From a bacterium (GTDB taxonomy: Bacteria > Patescibacteriota > Patescibacteriia > S139-126): a stretch of 51,778 nt of DNA. Positions 33,235-43,000 of the stretch are shown here, one piece after another. Position 1 is the stretch's first letter. Every line of letters starts with the position of its first letter. The translations under genes and the position numbers were made by a program. The notes below the pieces were generated by a model, which saw only the letters and a program-made list of their open reading frames with translations, searched no databases and was not told the origin of the DNA. The stretch is from positions 1-51,778 of the forward strand of contig DAOUWZ010000006.1 of NCBI GenBank assembly GCA_030666865.1, given 5' to 3'.

Positions 33235-34362
33235 TTAATCAAACTGAGCAGTTGTTATATAAACTACAGTATTGCTATAATCACCTGATTCTTGAGATCC
33301 AGATACTGACAATTGATATAATATTGTAGTTGAAGCATTGGATACTGGCGTAGAAGATGATTGCATAGTCTGAACTGTTTCTGAATCCGCAATTGAAGCG
33401 AATTGACGATAATTTGTTCCTGAAGAATAAGCTGCCACACAATCACCGCCAAAACAAGTATGTCCAAAACCATTGTTTGTCGCAGTTGCCCAACCACCTC
33501 CAGTAGTTTCACTACAAGATCCGGTATCACAAGTTGTATCAGGGATAGTATCTGATCCAGCATTAGTAAGTTGATCAGTTTCCTGAGAAGTCATTGTGTA
33601 ACCATCACCAGCATTGGTAGAAACGCTGAATGCCTGACAACCTTTTTTGAAAGTATTTGAACTCACATCTCCAAACGGAACTGCGGTAGCAGTAGTATCT
33701 ACTGCTGTTACTGAATTACCATAGCCACAAGTTGTAGAAGCCATTGAAGAAATTGTAAAAGTTAACGATTCGTCAACTGTAGCAGTAACGGTAACACCGG
33801 CAATAATCGCAACTTTAGTAGAACCGGTTTCACTGCTATCACCAGCCGCAGTAATATCAATATCATAAGTACCAGCTGTTGGATTGTCAATTTGATTTAC
33901 ACCAGCTACACCATAGGTTGCATTGCTGCCAATTTCTACGGTAATTGTCTCTCCTCCACCCAAATAAGTCGCAGCATTTGAAGGAGCGGTAAAAGTAACC
34001 ACCTGCCCAGAAACTGCAGCACCCCAAGCGCTAGCACCCGCAGAAGAAGCCAAAGTTTGATCACCTGAAGAACTGCCAGATAAATCCATATCAGAAAAAA
34101 GAACACCGGTCAAAGTAAACCCCGTGCCAAAAGTAATAGTAATAGTATCATTCTCTTTTACGTCATTTGCTGCTGACAATACAAAAATGATTGTATGATT
34201 AGCTGCTGTAGATGGCCTTGAATCTGATAATGTATCTTTTACATTGGTTAAATCCGCTCTCACTGGAAGTGTCCAAGCTGAAAACGCAAGCAAAAATGCC
34301 AGTAAAAGAATAAACCTTTTTCTGCATTTTAATCTGGTTGACGTGTTAATATTAAATTTCAT
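33235..34362 (-). CDS. Secreted WxL-like surface protein
   Basis: 375 residues with an extended signal peptide (about 1-36, ending LPVRA). The N-terminal half is a Thr/Ser-rich beta domain (NDTITITFGTGFTLTGVLFS). The C-terminal half contains VSTNAGDGYTMTSQETDQL, four cysteines in CDTGSC...CFGGDC, and the ending SQESGDYSNTVVYITTAQF. The shared VSTNA-x-x-GY and G-x-Y-S-x-T-x-x-Y-I-T-A endings link it to 35545-36666 and resemble the end of WxL domains (GxYxGTLTWTL). The literal WxL motif is missing, so the family is suggested, not proven. It pairs with the DUF916-like gene downstream. Confidence 0.55.
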   Translation of the reverse strand: MKFNINTSTRLKCRKRFILLLAFLLAFSAWTLPVRADLTNVKDTLSDSRPSTAANHTIIFVLSAANDVKENDTITITFGTGFTLTGVLFSDMDLSGSSSGDQTLASSAGASAWGAAVSGQVVTFTAPSNAATYLGGGETITVEIGSNATYGVAGVNQIDNPTAGTYDIDITAAGDSSETGSTKVAIIAGVTVTATVDESLTFTISSMASTTCGYGNSVTAVDTTATAVPFGDVSSNTFKKGCQAFSVSTNAGDGYTMTSQETDQLTNAGSDTIPDTTCDTGSCSETTGGGWATATNNGFGHTCFGGDCVAAYSSGTNYRQFASIADSETVQTMQSSSTPVSNASTTILYQLSVSGSQESGDYSNTVVYITTAQFD

Positions 34363-34395
34363 AAGATTTAAATTATTTTTTAAAATTTTTATTTT

Positions 34396-35457
34396 TTATT
34401 TTTTAGTAAATAATACTTTTAAAAATGCTATTATTCTACCTCTGTAGTGTAACATAAAATAAAACAAAAGTAAAGAACCCATAAATGTGGAAAAAACCAG
34501 CTTCCAAGGCAACACCCAAAAATCAATAATTTCATTTGATATTTCTCCATCAATTTCCAGATCTAAAACCGCCTTATATTTTCCGATCATAAAAGCATTA
34601 TCATACCAATTGATCTGCAATGGTATTTGTCTAGCCCTCCCGGGCAGAATTGTAGTCATTGGCACCCGTGACTCTGAAATCAGATTGTTAAAAATATTAT
34701 ATACCTTAATACTCCCAGTGGGCTTAATATGAAATATATTGATATTTTTCAACCTCAACATTATTTCTTTAGGAGCTTTGGTGTAAACAATTGGTTCACT
34801 GCCAGCAAAAGCAGGGGTTGTTTTAAAAATTGCTAAAATATTATTAATAGAATTCAAAAAAAATCTCATTGGCAATTTATCATCCAACAAAAAATGAAAA
34901 TCGGTTATTTGCATATTTTTTTCATACAAAAGCGCTTCAATATTTATTTTTTGCACATTAAAAAGTATCAACGAACCTATTATTGGTATAACTTTGGTTG
35001 ACTGGTCTTGATAATAAAAAGATGGTAGTTTGGGTTCAAATAAAACTGTGGTATAATGCCCTCCGGGAATTGCATCGTGAGGAATAGAAATAGTCAAATT
35101 AATAGTTTTTAACTGATTCGGCTCAACAATAAAATCTACAATCTTTGGTTTTATCCACTGCCGAGCAGAAAATAAAAACGAATCATTAATATTTTCCAAA
35201 AAACGTATTCCCCCTCTTTCATCAGCAGCATCAAAATCAACTACTCTTACTTTTATTGGCAAGGCTACGCTTGAATTATTAAAAAATTTTATTTGTCTTT
35301 GGAATTTCTCTCCACCAATTACGTCAAATTCAAAAGTACTGGGGCTAACAGCTATTTCGGGATTAGCGGCAACCTGTGCCTGACTTCTCAATGGCAAAAT
35401 AATAAATACAAAAACAGCAAATACCATTAAGATTAATTGTATAACTTTTTTATTCAT
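34396..35457 (-). CDS. DUF916-like membrane-anchored surface protein (second copy)
   Basis: 353 residues with a signal peptide (about 1-30, ending SQAQVAA). The DUF916-like domain has VSPSTFEFDVIGGEKFQRQI, RQWIKPKIVDFIVEPNQLKT and SIPHDAIPGGHYTTVLFEP. A second domain follows with KEIMLRLKNINIFHIKPTG. The C-terminal membrane segment is at about 318-337 and is followed by a basic tail. It is a diverged paralogue of 32246-33205. Its ATG overlaps the stop of a short remnant ORF (TTATGA at 35454-35459) derived from a four-helix-bundle gene. Translation may therefore be coupled to this relic. The upstream WxL-like gene is its probable partner. Confidence 0.7.
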   Translation of the reverse strand: MNKKVIQLILMVFAVFVFIILPLRSQAQVAANPEIAVSPSTFEFDVIGGEKFQRQIKFFNNSSVALPIKVRVVDFDAADERGGIRFLENINDSFLFSARQWIKPKIVDFIVEPNQLKTINLTISIPHDAIPGGHYTTVLFEPKLPSFYYQDQSTKVIPIIGSLILFNVQKINIEALLYEKNMQITDFHFLLDDKLPMRFFLNSINNILAIFKTTPAFAGSEPIVYTKAPKEIMLRLKNINIFHIKPTGSIKVYNIFNNLISESRVPMTTILPGRARQIPLQINWYDNAFMIGKYKAVLDLEIDGEISNEIIDFWVLPWKLVFSTFMGSLLLFYFMLHYRGRIIAFLKVLFTKK

Positions 35458-35548
35458 AACAGTAGAGAAGCTATTAAATCTATAAATAATCTTATCTTAT
35501 TATCTTTCATATTTAATACTTTATACTTAATACCTGATACTAAACTAA
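35454..35548 (-). pseudogene. N-terminal remnant of a four-helix-bundle gene with its 5' repeat
   Basis: From ATG at 35510 the frame reads MKDNKIRLFIDLIASLLL and stops at 35454. The first 14 codons match the intact four-helix-bundle protein at 36690-37073 (MKDNKIKSFTDLVAW). The upstream 35 nt (AATACTTTATACTTAATACC and beyond on the plus strand) match the 5' flank of the intact gene. It is therefore a truncated copy of the same insertion unit, placed immediately before a DUF916-like gene. Confidence 0.75.
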
Positions 35549-36666
35549 TACTCTGCGGTAGCAATGTATATTATAGTAGTTGAATAAGTACCAGCAGCTT
35601 GAGTAGCATTCGTAGAAATCTTATAAGAAATTACCACTTCATCACTAGATAATTCTCCAGTTGAACCATCTATCTTGTCAGTATGATCAGCTACTGGGTC
35701 TCCTTCTCCAGTTTGAGTAAAACCGGCATAATTTGGACCGCCGTTGGTAAATCTATCAGCAGTCCCTCCGGACAATGTGTTGTCATTTGTAGTATAGCCA
35801 AATCCGCACTCACTATTGCTTGTGCAATTACCAATCCAAGTAGAAGGTGCGGCATTGGTTCCAGTCCAGTCCGCTATAATAAAAAAACTATTGCCTTGAT
35901 GAGTCATTGGCGCTGTTTCCCAAGCAGTAATAATATAACCATTATAAGCATTGGTTGTTACGGTGGTGGTGGTATAAGCTGTATCGGTATAAGAATTAGC
36001 CGGATTTAAATTGTTGAACTGCACTGAAAAAGAACTCAAAGAAAAAGATAAAGTTTCTATCACTTGCACTCCGTCAGAATCAACCGCATCAGATGCTATA
36101 TCAAGATTATTATATGCTTTGACTGATACATAATATGTATAAGACGTTCTTAAATAAAGAGGGTTAATGTTAATTGAGGTAGTAGTAGTCGCTGTCCATG
36201 ATTCACCTGATTGCCAACTTGTTGTGCCGCTATTCCAATAATAACCATCAATCAATCTACGAATAGCAAAATTATAAGTATCAGTATCCCGAAGGCCTGA
36301 TTCTGGGTCAGAAAAACCTGACCAATTAGCCTGAATAGTATTAAGTGAAGATTGTTCATCAATGTCAGCCCCTAAACCATCATTGACAACAGCCCCCGAA
36401 ACATCAGGGCCAGTATCGTCATAATACTGAAAACCAGATTTAACTATAAAATTGGTACTAGACGACTCGCCAATTGCTTCTACCCCGCCAACTGTTGATC
36501 TAAGCTGAAAATTGGTTGAAGTAGCATGATGCACGCCCCCTTCACCAATAGCCGGATCACGGATAATAAATGTGGTTGACGCGTAATCAGTAGCAATAAC
36601 AGGAAATACATACCACACCAAGGTAACAACTATAACCATAATTAATTGTATATATCTTTGAAACAT
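35545..36666 (-). CDS. Secreted WxL-like surface protein (second copy)
   Basis: 373 residues with a signal peptide (about 1-25). The N-terminal part has TNFQLRSTVGGVEAIGESSS, a motif common in secreted proteins of uncultured bacteria, followed by a fibronectin-like domain (about 95-205; YYVSVKAYNNLDIASDAVDS). The C-terminal domain (about 208-373) has TTNAYNGYIITAWETAPMT, CTSNSECGFGY and the end GTYSTTIIYIATAEY. It parallels the C-terminus of the 375-residue protein at 33235-34362. The domain probably binds a DUF916-like partner or the wall. It is flanked on both sides by four-helix-bundle gene copies, one intact and one truncated. Confidence 0.6.
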   Translation of the reverse strand: MFQRYIQLIMVIVVTLVWYVFPVIATDYASTTFIIRDPAIGEGGVHHATSTNFQLRSTVGGVEAIGESSSTNFIVKSGFQYYDDTGPDVSGAVVNDGLGADIDEQSSLNTIQANWSGFSDPESGLRDTDTYNFAIRRLIDGYYWNSGTTSWQSGESWTATTTTSININPLYLRTSYTYYVSVKAYNNLDIASDAVDSDGVQVIETLSFSLSSFSVQFNNLNPANSYTDTAYTTTTVTTNAYNGYIITAWETAPMTHQGNSFFIIADWTGTNAAPSTWIGNCTSNSECGFGYTTNDNTLSGGTADRFTNGGPNYAGFTQTGEGDPVADHTDKIDGSTGELSSDEVVISYKISTNATQAAGTYSTTIIYIATAEY

Positions 36667-36689
36667 CTCTTAGTATCAAGTATAAAGTA

Positions 36690-37073
36690 TTAAGTATTAA
36701 GCTTATTTAATTTACATGACTTAATCAATCCGTTTACTAGCTTATGAACTTTTACACTTTGATTAGCAATATTTTGAAATTGATCTTTATTGATATATTT
36801 TATATCTTTAGCTATTAATAATTGATTTTGAACTTCTGTTAGAGAACCAAGGGTATTGTGATAAAACTGGATTTTTTCTTTATTTGATCTTCTGGAAAAT
36901 CCTTCTGCAATATTAGAAGTGATAGAAACAACCGCTCTACTAATTTGACTAATTAATCCAAATTTTTCTTTAGTTGGAAATTGTTTAATAATTTCATAAA
37001 CCATTAAGACTAACTTATGACCTTCTTGCCAAGCGACAAGATCAGTAAATGATTTTATTTTATTATCTTTCAT
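36690..37073 (-). CDS. Four-helix-bundle protein (23S rRNA intervening-sequence family)
   Basis: 127 residues. FTDLVAWQEGHKLVLMVYEI, then RAVVSITSNIAEGFSRRSNK and FYHNTLGSLTEVQNQLLIAK are the hallmark segments of the S23/IVP family (SNIAEG motif). These proteins are often encoded inside rRNA or intergenic insertion units; their function is unknown and a nucleic-acid-binding role is only suspected. The gene is bounded by short AGTATTAAGTAT-type inverted repeats (36671-36700 and 37078-37099), and its stop codon lies inside one of them. It breaks the surface gene series, and a truncated sibling with the same 5' flank is at 35454-35548, which suggests a mobile unit. Confidence 0.88.
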   Translation of the reverse strand: MKDNKIKSFTDLVAWQEGHKLVLMVYEIIKQFPTKEKFGLISQISRAVVSITSNIAEGFSRRSNKEKIQFYHNTLGSLTEVQNQLLIAKDIKYINKDQFQNIANQSVKVHKLVNGLIKSCKLNKLNT

Positions 37074-37096
37074 ATTTGATACTTAATACCTAATAC

Positions 37097-39958
37097 TTAC
37101 TTAAGTCTCCCTCCCTGCATCCGACCACCTTGTAATCTAACCCCTTGTCCCTGATTTGCCATAGTAAAATTGTTTACTGAAGAAGTAGCGGAAATAACAC
37201 CATCATGATCCCAGTACCATGTTCGCCAATAATAAACTGTATTATTCAAAGACAATGCGCTTCCAGAATAAGATATATCTTGACAACGATCACCTTGATC
37301 ACAAGTACTCCCAGAAAGCGGATCAGAGTGTGATATTGACATATCAATGTTATCAATATAAGCGTCATCACTAAATCCAGAAACATCATCTATTGTGCAA
37401 CGCACACCAAAATCTATATCTTCTACTATTGTTTCTGTTAAACTAACCCCCCATATATCAGTATTACCACCCATAGTCTGTGTAACATCACTGCCACTGT
37501 CAGTAGAAATGCTCTTAGTTGTACCAGTTGCATTTCCATTATTATCTAGTAATTGACAATCAGCTTTCTTGGGACCGAATTCCGATTGCCACTCTATTCT
37601 TACTTCCACGCCATTAATATCATCTCCAGAGGGTATGCTGAAACCAAAAGTATCAACATCAATAATTTGATTATCTGAACATGTTGCTCTGGTATCATTT
37701 GAAGTATAAACATTAGCAGGATTTGTACAAGTTGAACCAGTTCCATTGCTTGACGGATCAGTAAAATCAATGATTGTCATAAAACTGTTACCAGTATTAC
37801 AATTATCACCATCACTAGTCCACATATCAGTTCCAGTAAAATCAGAAGCAGCGTTGACCTCCACACACCACTTAGTAGCATAATCATCTAAATTTGGATC
37901 TTGAAAAACTGATGAAAATTCTGGAGTAATATCTGCCATATTAACCGGATTAAGCATATTTTCTGCCAGTAAATCTGCTGGCGCAGTCGGATCTTTATCT
38001 TCTACTGTAAATGTCCCTGATGAAGAAGAGGAACAAGCATCCTCGTCGTCACAAACAAAAGCATAATAATCTTTGGCAGTCCCAGAAGCCTCGCTAAGAC
38101 TAGTGGTGTAAGAACAAGTCTCTGGGTCACGATTGGTAAATACTGGTGAATCACACCAACTTCCTCCAGTACAGCTGGCAGATGATATAGCATTAGTTTT
38201 ACAAATATGCGCTTTAGCCATTTCTCCGCTGTCTGCATCATTCCAATCCACTGTAAAATAAGTGATATCGCCAGCTGCTACTGGATCAGGTGAATCTGAA
38301 ACTGAAGTTACTGTTGGTGCGTTATTAGAACTAGCAGTATAAGTAATTTGTATATCAATATTATCCACCAGCAAACTTCTTGCTGGAGTTCCAGATGTTT
38401 TAACTGTTGTACACCTTACTCCAAAATCAGCATCTTCAATATCTGCTTCAGTAAGCGAAGTTCCCCACATATCAGACGTCCCTCCAATTGTATATGCCAC
38501 ATCACTGGTAGTAGTCCAATTTGAAGTATTTTTAGTATTACCAACTGGGCTTCCGGAAGCATCAAGTAATTGACAGCTAGCATAATATGTTGCCGGAACA
38601 TTATTAATAGCTGCTTCAACTCTAACTTCAATCCCGTCAATACTTGTACTGGTAATTGCAAAACCGAAATTATCAACATCAACCACGCCTTGACTAGCTG
38701 TTGGATTACAACCCGTATCAACATCATTTGAAGTATAAGCATTAGCCGGACTAGCACATGTACTACCAGTGCCATTGCTAGAAGGATCTGTGAAACCAGT
38801 AGCATCATCATTGGCTATTTGCCATTTTCTATTTTCCTGCCAAAATATTTCCCCATTATCACGATAACTCCTTATTCCCATAGTGAGAGGTCCAAGCAAA
38901 TAAAATTCTGGCGAGATATCTGGCGCGTCAAACTCATATAAAAATTCATAGGTTTCACCTGCCTTAAAATCAACTAGCCATGTAATTTCTGATAAAAACC
39001 CATCAACACTATGCACTTCCCCGCCGCTATTATAAACTTCAAAACTCTGTGGCAGGCGTTCATTTAAAAATCCCTGGTAATCTTCATTGGCCTTAATAAT
39101 AAATTTCATTTCATAAATAGCTTTTGGCCAAATACGAGTCGGACCAATCCGCTCTACTTCAAAAGGTAAATATTCTTTTACTTCTACAAAATCCTTAAGT
39201 GAACGCTCACCATTTTTGGTTCTAGCTGTTAATTCCAATTGATAAATTCCAGCTCCAGCTAAATCATAATAAGCGTAATAGTCAGGCGTATCAATCACAT
39301 TATTTGGTCCGCACTCTGAATTATTAATAATAACTTCAGCAGGAGCTGAGCTCCTGTGATAGGAGCTCAGCTCCTGCTGATTTAAAATCTTAACCTCACC
39401 ATCAGGTGAAGTTATTCTCAATTCTAACTCCGCATCACAAATTGTATTACCAAAATCATCCAATACGCCTATTTGTAAATAAGCCTGCTCGTTTAGCAAA
39501 TACATGGATTTATTGGTATTGATAGCTAACACTCCCCAATAAAAATCCTGACTTAAATCTCTTATTCCTTGTGATGTGGGTAAATAAGCTGTAACCGTAT
39601 ACTTACCTGGCCTGAATCTAGAACTAATTGGTGTGACATTCACATCAACCACACCTTGATCATTAGCTTTAAAATTAATATCAAAAAATTTTGAATTATC
39701 ATTCCCTTTTGCATCTACTAATTCAATTTTTCCCTGAGTACTTAAATTTTCATAATCAAACCCGCCTCGGGGAGGACTGACTGCGAATTGAGCTGGTCTT
39801 GAAGCTGCCAATACTTCTGGCACGCTTTTAATCAAATAATCTTTCAACACAATCTCGGTTTGTTCTTCTGCTGGACCAAGAAATACTATTAGAGCTGTCA
39901 CTACTGAGACTACTGAAATTAATGTTATAATTATTATCTTAGAAAATTTTAGTTTCAT
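37097..39958 (-). CDS. Large membrane-anchored surface protein with duplicated domain
   Basis: 953 residues. An N-terminal anchor or signal segment is at about 7-29. Residues 60-380 are Ig/macroglobulin-like strands (RFRPGKYTVTAYL, KSMYLLNEQAYLQIGVLDDF). Two copies of a 150-residue domain follow at about 385-540 and 728-877. Each begins FTDPSSNGTGSTC and contains VEVRI/VEVRV, CQLLD and the DFGVRCT strand, with a fibronectin-like region between. The C-terminus ends GVRLQGGRMQGGRLK. Near residues 193-208 the palindrome at 39336-39380 adds QELSSYHRSSAPAE, a stretch unlike the surrounding domain but almost the same as an insert in the RAYT transposase. Its role is probably adhesion. No family name is certain. 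Confidence 0.65.
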   Translation of the reverse strand: MKLKFSKIIIITLISVVSVVTALIVFLGPAEEQTEIVLKDYLIKSVPEVLAASRPAQFAVSPPRGGFDYENLSTQGKIELVDAKGNDNSKFFDINFKANDQGVVDVNVTPISSRFRPGKYTVTAYLPTSQGIRDLSQDFYWGVLAINTNKSMYLLNEQAYLQIGVLDDFGNTICDAELELRITSPDGEVKILNQQELSSYHRSSAPAEVIINNSECGPNNVIDTPDYYAYYDLAGAGIYQLELTARTKNGERSLKDFVEVKEYLPFEVERIGPTRIWPKAIYEMKFIIKANEDYQGFLNERLPQSFEVYNSGGEVHSVDGFLSEITWLVDFKAGETYEFLYEFDAPDISPEFYLLGPLTMGIRSYRDNGEIFWQENRKWQIANDDATGFTDPSSNGTGSTCASPANAYTSNDVDTGCNPTASQGVVDVDNFGFAITSTSIDGIEVRVEAAINNVPATYYASCQLLDASGSPVGNTKNTSNWTTTSDVAYTIGGTSDMWGTSLTEADIEDADFGVRCTTVKTSGTPARSLLVDNIDIQITYTASSNNAPTVTSVSDSPDPVAAGDITYFTVDWNDADSGEMAKAHICKTNAISSASCTGGSWCDSPVFTNRDPETCSYTTSLSEASGTAKDYYAFVCDDEDACSSSSSGTFTVEDKDPTAPADLLAENMLNPVNMADITPEFSSVFQDPNLDDYATKWCVEVNAASDFTGTDMWTSDGDNCNTGNSFMTIIDFTDPSSNGTGSTCTNPANVYTSNDTRATCSDNQIIDVDTFGFSIPSGDDINGVEVRIEWQSEFGPKKADCQLLDNNGNATGTTKSISTDSGSDVTQTMGGNTDIWGVSLTETIVEDIDFGVRCTIDDVSGFSDDAYIDNIDMSISHSDPLSGSTCDQGDRCQDISYSGSALSLNNTVYYWRTWYWDHDGVISATSSVNNFTMANQGQGVRLQGGRMQGGRLK
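39336..39380. repeat. Palindrome (family A) inside the 953-residue protein gene
   Basis: A 20-bp perfect stem (TCAGCAGGAGCTGAGCTCCT and its complement) with a 5-nt loop GTGAT. It is 45 nt in total, divisible by three, and reads through as QQELSSYHRSSAPAE. It shares arms with the 44-nt perfect palindrome at 47181-47224. Confidence 0.9.
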
Positions 39959-39974
39959 TTTTTTTATTTATACA

Positions 39975-40083
39975 TTTTGTCTTATAAGACTGGTAGGTTA
40001 CATTTGTCTTTATGACACAGCTTATAATCCTTATAAATCTTATAGAACTTATTAGTCATATCCGTCCTATTAGACCTATTTTC
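39975..40083. repeat. Degenerate short repeats between surface genes
   Basis: The 125-nt gap between two large surface genes holds loosely repeated ~10-nt words of the type CTTATAAGAC / CTTATAAATC / CCTATTAGAC. Similar words occur at 46450-46475. No promoter or gene was recognised. Confidence 0.35.
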
Positions 40084-43000
40084 TTACTTAAAATATGAAC
40101 TAAACCCACCATTATATTCCCGTATAATATCCTCTGGAGTCAAAGCGTAATTCCAAACTTTTACTTCATCAATCTGACCATTAAAAGGATAAATACTACC
40201 GCCTAACATGCCAATATATGAAATACCACTGCCAGTATCAATAGAATTAGCTGTAATATTAGAATAATTATCCTCTACACCATTTACATAAATACTCAAA
40301 CGACCATTATTGCTCTTACTATACGAGCCACATAAATGAGCCCAAGTATCTTTTAAATCCGTCAAAGTCTTAAGACTGCCTATAGTCTGTGTTCCGCTCA
40401 TATCAACTCTAAAATTATATTTAGTTGTATCAGCAAATAATAAATAACTAGTATTAACTGCACCACCAACAGTTTTCTCAAAAACACCAGCATTACCCGA
40501 AGTAATACTTGAGTACACCCAAGCACAAACAGTTAATTCATCAGTTATCTGTAAATCTGTATTATCATCTATATTAATTTCATCATCAGTATCATCAAAA
40601 TCCATACTACCATTAATTTTCCCGTTTGAGCCATTACTCCACATAGTTGAGGTGGAAGTATTTGTTCCACCAGTTCCAGGATAAATAGTCCCGTTATTAG
40701 AATTACCAGAATAATCATAAGCAGTCCCACCCTCGCCTTTATCAAATTTCCAATATCCTACAGGATCGCCACCTGAGTATTCTTGAGCTACTTGTCGCGG
40801 AGTCAATGCATAATCAAATATTTTTACTTCATCAATAAACCCAGCCCATTCTGTGTTATAAGAACCAGTATAACGAGCTCCTAAAACCAATCGGCTGTTG
40901 GAATATACAGGAATACCTGTCTGACTTTTGGAATTATCCAAAGATCCATCAATATATAATTTCATAGTGCTTCCGTCATAGGTTCCAACTACATGATTCC
41001 AACTACCTGGTATTAATGCCTGCTGAGCTGTTAATTCTGTAGTCGCGCCATTTATATACATTCCAAACTGCATTATGTCAGGAGTTGATTGAGCATATTC
41101 TATTCTAAATTGCAGAGAAGTTGAATCACCACCATTTTGATAAGCAATCGGAAAAGAAGCTGAATTACCTAAAGCTGGATTCATCCACATAGAAAATGAA
41201 AAATTATTTTTCAAATCTCCCAAAACGCCGTTATCGATATAATCACCATCACCATCAAACTCCAGACAAGATCCTACCTGGCAATCCGTTGCACTCTTCC
41301 AAGTAGCATTAGTAACAGTGCCAGAATTACCTCTGCCAGAATTATCATAAACTGTATCCCCGGTCTTCTCATCTATTTTCCAATGCGCAACTGGTGACGG
41401 ACCTTCTGTATAATCGCGCATTATTTGTTCTGATGTACGGGCGTAATTATAAATTTTTATGTCATCAATTTGTCCAGTGAAATCATCATAACTAGAACTT
41501 CCCTTATGCCTGCCAATCCAAAAATAATTATCATCCAAATCACCGCATTCTTTATTAAGTCCATTATCATAATAATATTCCTCACCATTTATATATAATC
41601 GAACTTCTCCTTTTGGATAATCCCATACCTCGGTAACAAAATACCAAGTATCTGAAGCAATAGTAAGATTTGGAATGGTGATTCCATTATTATAAGTTGT
41701 TTGACACCAACCACCAGCATCATTCCAAGAACTTCTGGCTATCATTAATTCATTACTTGAATTTATCCAAACTCCACCACGGTTATGAGTACTTAAATCA
41801 GGATTAGCGCCATCACCACTAACAGATGATAATACTGCATAAATATATTCTCTGGATGTTGGGCTAACTGAAGTAGGATTAAACCAATAACTTATAGTTT
41901 CTGTTCTTAAATTTAAACCTGTTTCCAAAGCAGCATTAATTTCAACATAATCTCCTGTACCATCAAATGTTCCGGCTCGGCCATATTTTGCTGTTGATGT
42001 CGTGCTAGCATCACCAGAACGAGATGCATGTTTTTCTCTTCCAGAATAATCCCTAATCTCATTACTAGCGCCACTCCACGAACTCTCATCCATTTTCCAG
42101 TGGCCAACCAAACCTTCAGCTGAATTCTGTACTTCTTCTTTTGATTTTGATAATACTATTTGTTTACCTTGATTATAATTTTGTCTTATTTCATCAAGAG
42201 TTAATGCGTAATTATACAACTTAAACTCATCTATAACTCCGTCAAAATAACCATAATCAGTTGGTCGGTCAAGCACACCAATTTTAGCGCTATCAATATT
42301 ACTTAAATCTCCGTAAGAACCATTATTCGTTCCGCTTGCCAAAGTAGTAATTTGTTCTTCTCCATCTAAATAAATACTAACTTCACTTCCGTTATAACGT
42401 ACTGTTATATAATGCCATTTATTATCAAATAAATTAGTACCCGTACTTTCTCTGGCAGCCAAATTGTATTGTGAAGATCCGCCCACATTCCTGACAGTGC
42501 CAATAACTTCATCAGACCAAGTACCAGTATAATTACCAATTATAACATATTGTTCATTTTGTCCCGATGTATCCTTGTCACCTAAGGAAAAAAGTATATT
42601 ACTGCCACTATTATCTCCATTCATCTTCACCCAAGCCCCTATCGTAGCTGGCGCGTCAAAATTAAAAGTTGTCGGATTAGCTAATTCTATATAATCATTA
42701 TTCCCGTCAAACTTTATTGCTCTTCCAGTTTTTCCAAATTCAGTCCAAGCAGTTGAAGTCCCCGAAGTAGACATATTAGTCAGAGTGCCGTCGTTTCCCG
42801 AACCGGTCGTTTGTTTTGTGACTCCACTATCATAAGTCGTAGTTCCCTGTCCTTCGTCAAAACTCCAATAACCAATCGGATTATTTTTTTTACCAGCGTT
42901 CATGTCTTCTAATATTTGTCTTGATGTGCGAGCGTAATTATAGATACGGACATCGTCAATTCTACCTTCATGTTCTTCGCTATCATAAGTGCTTTGCCCA

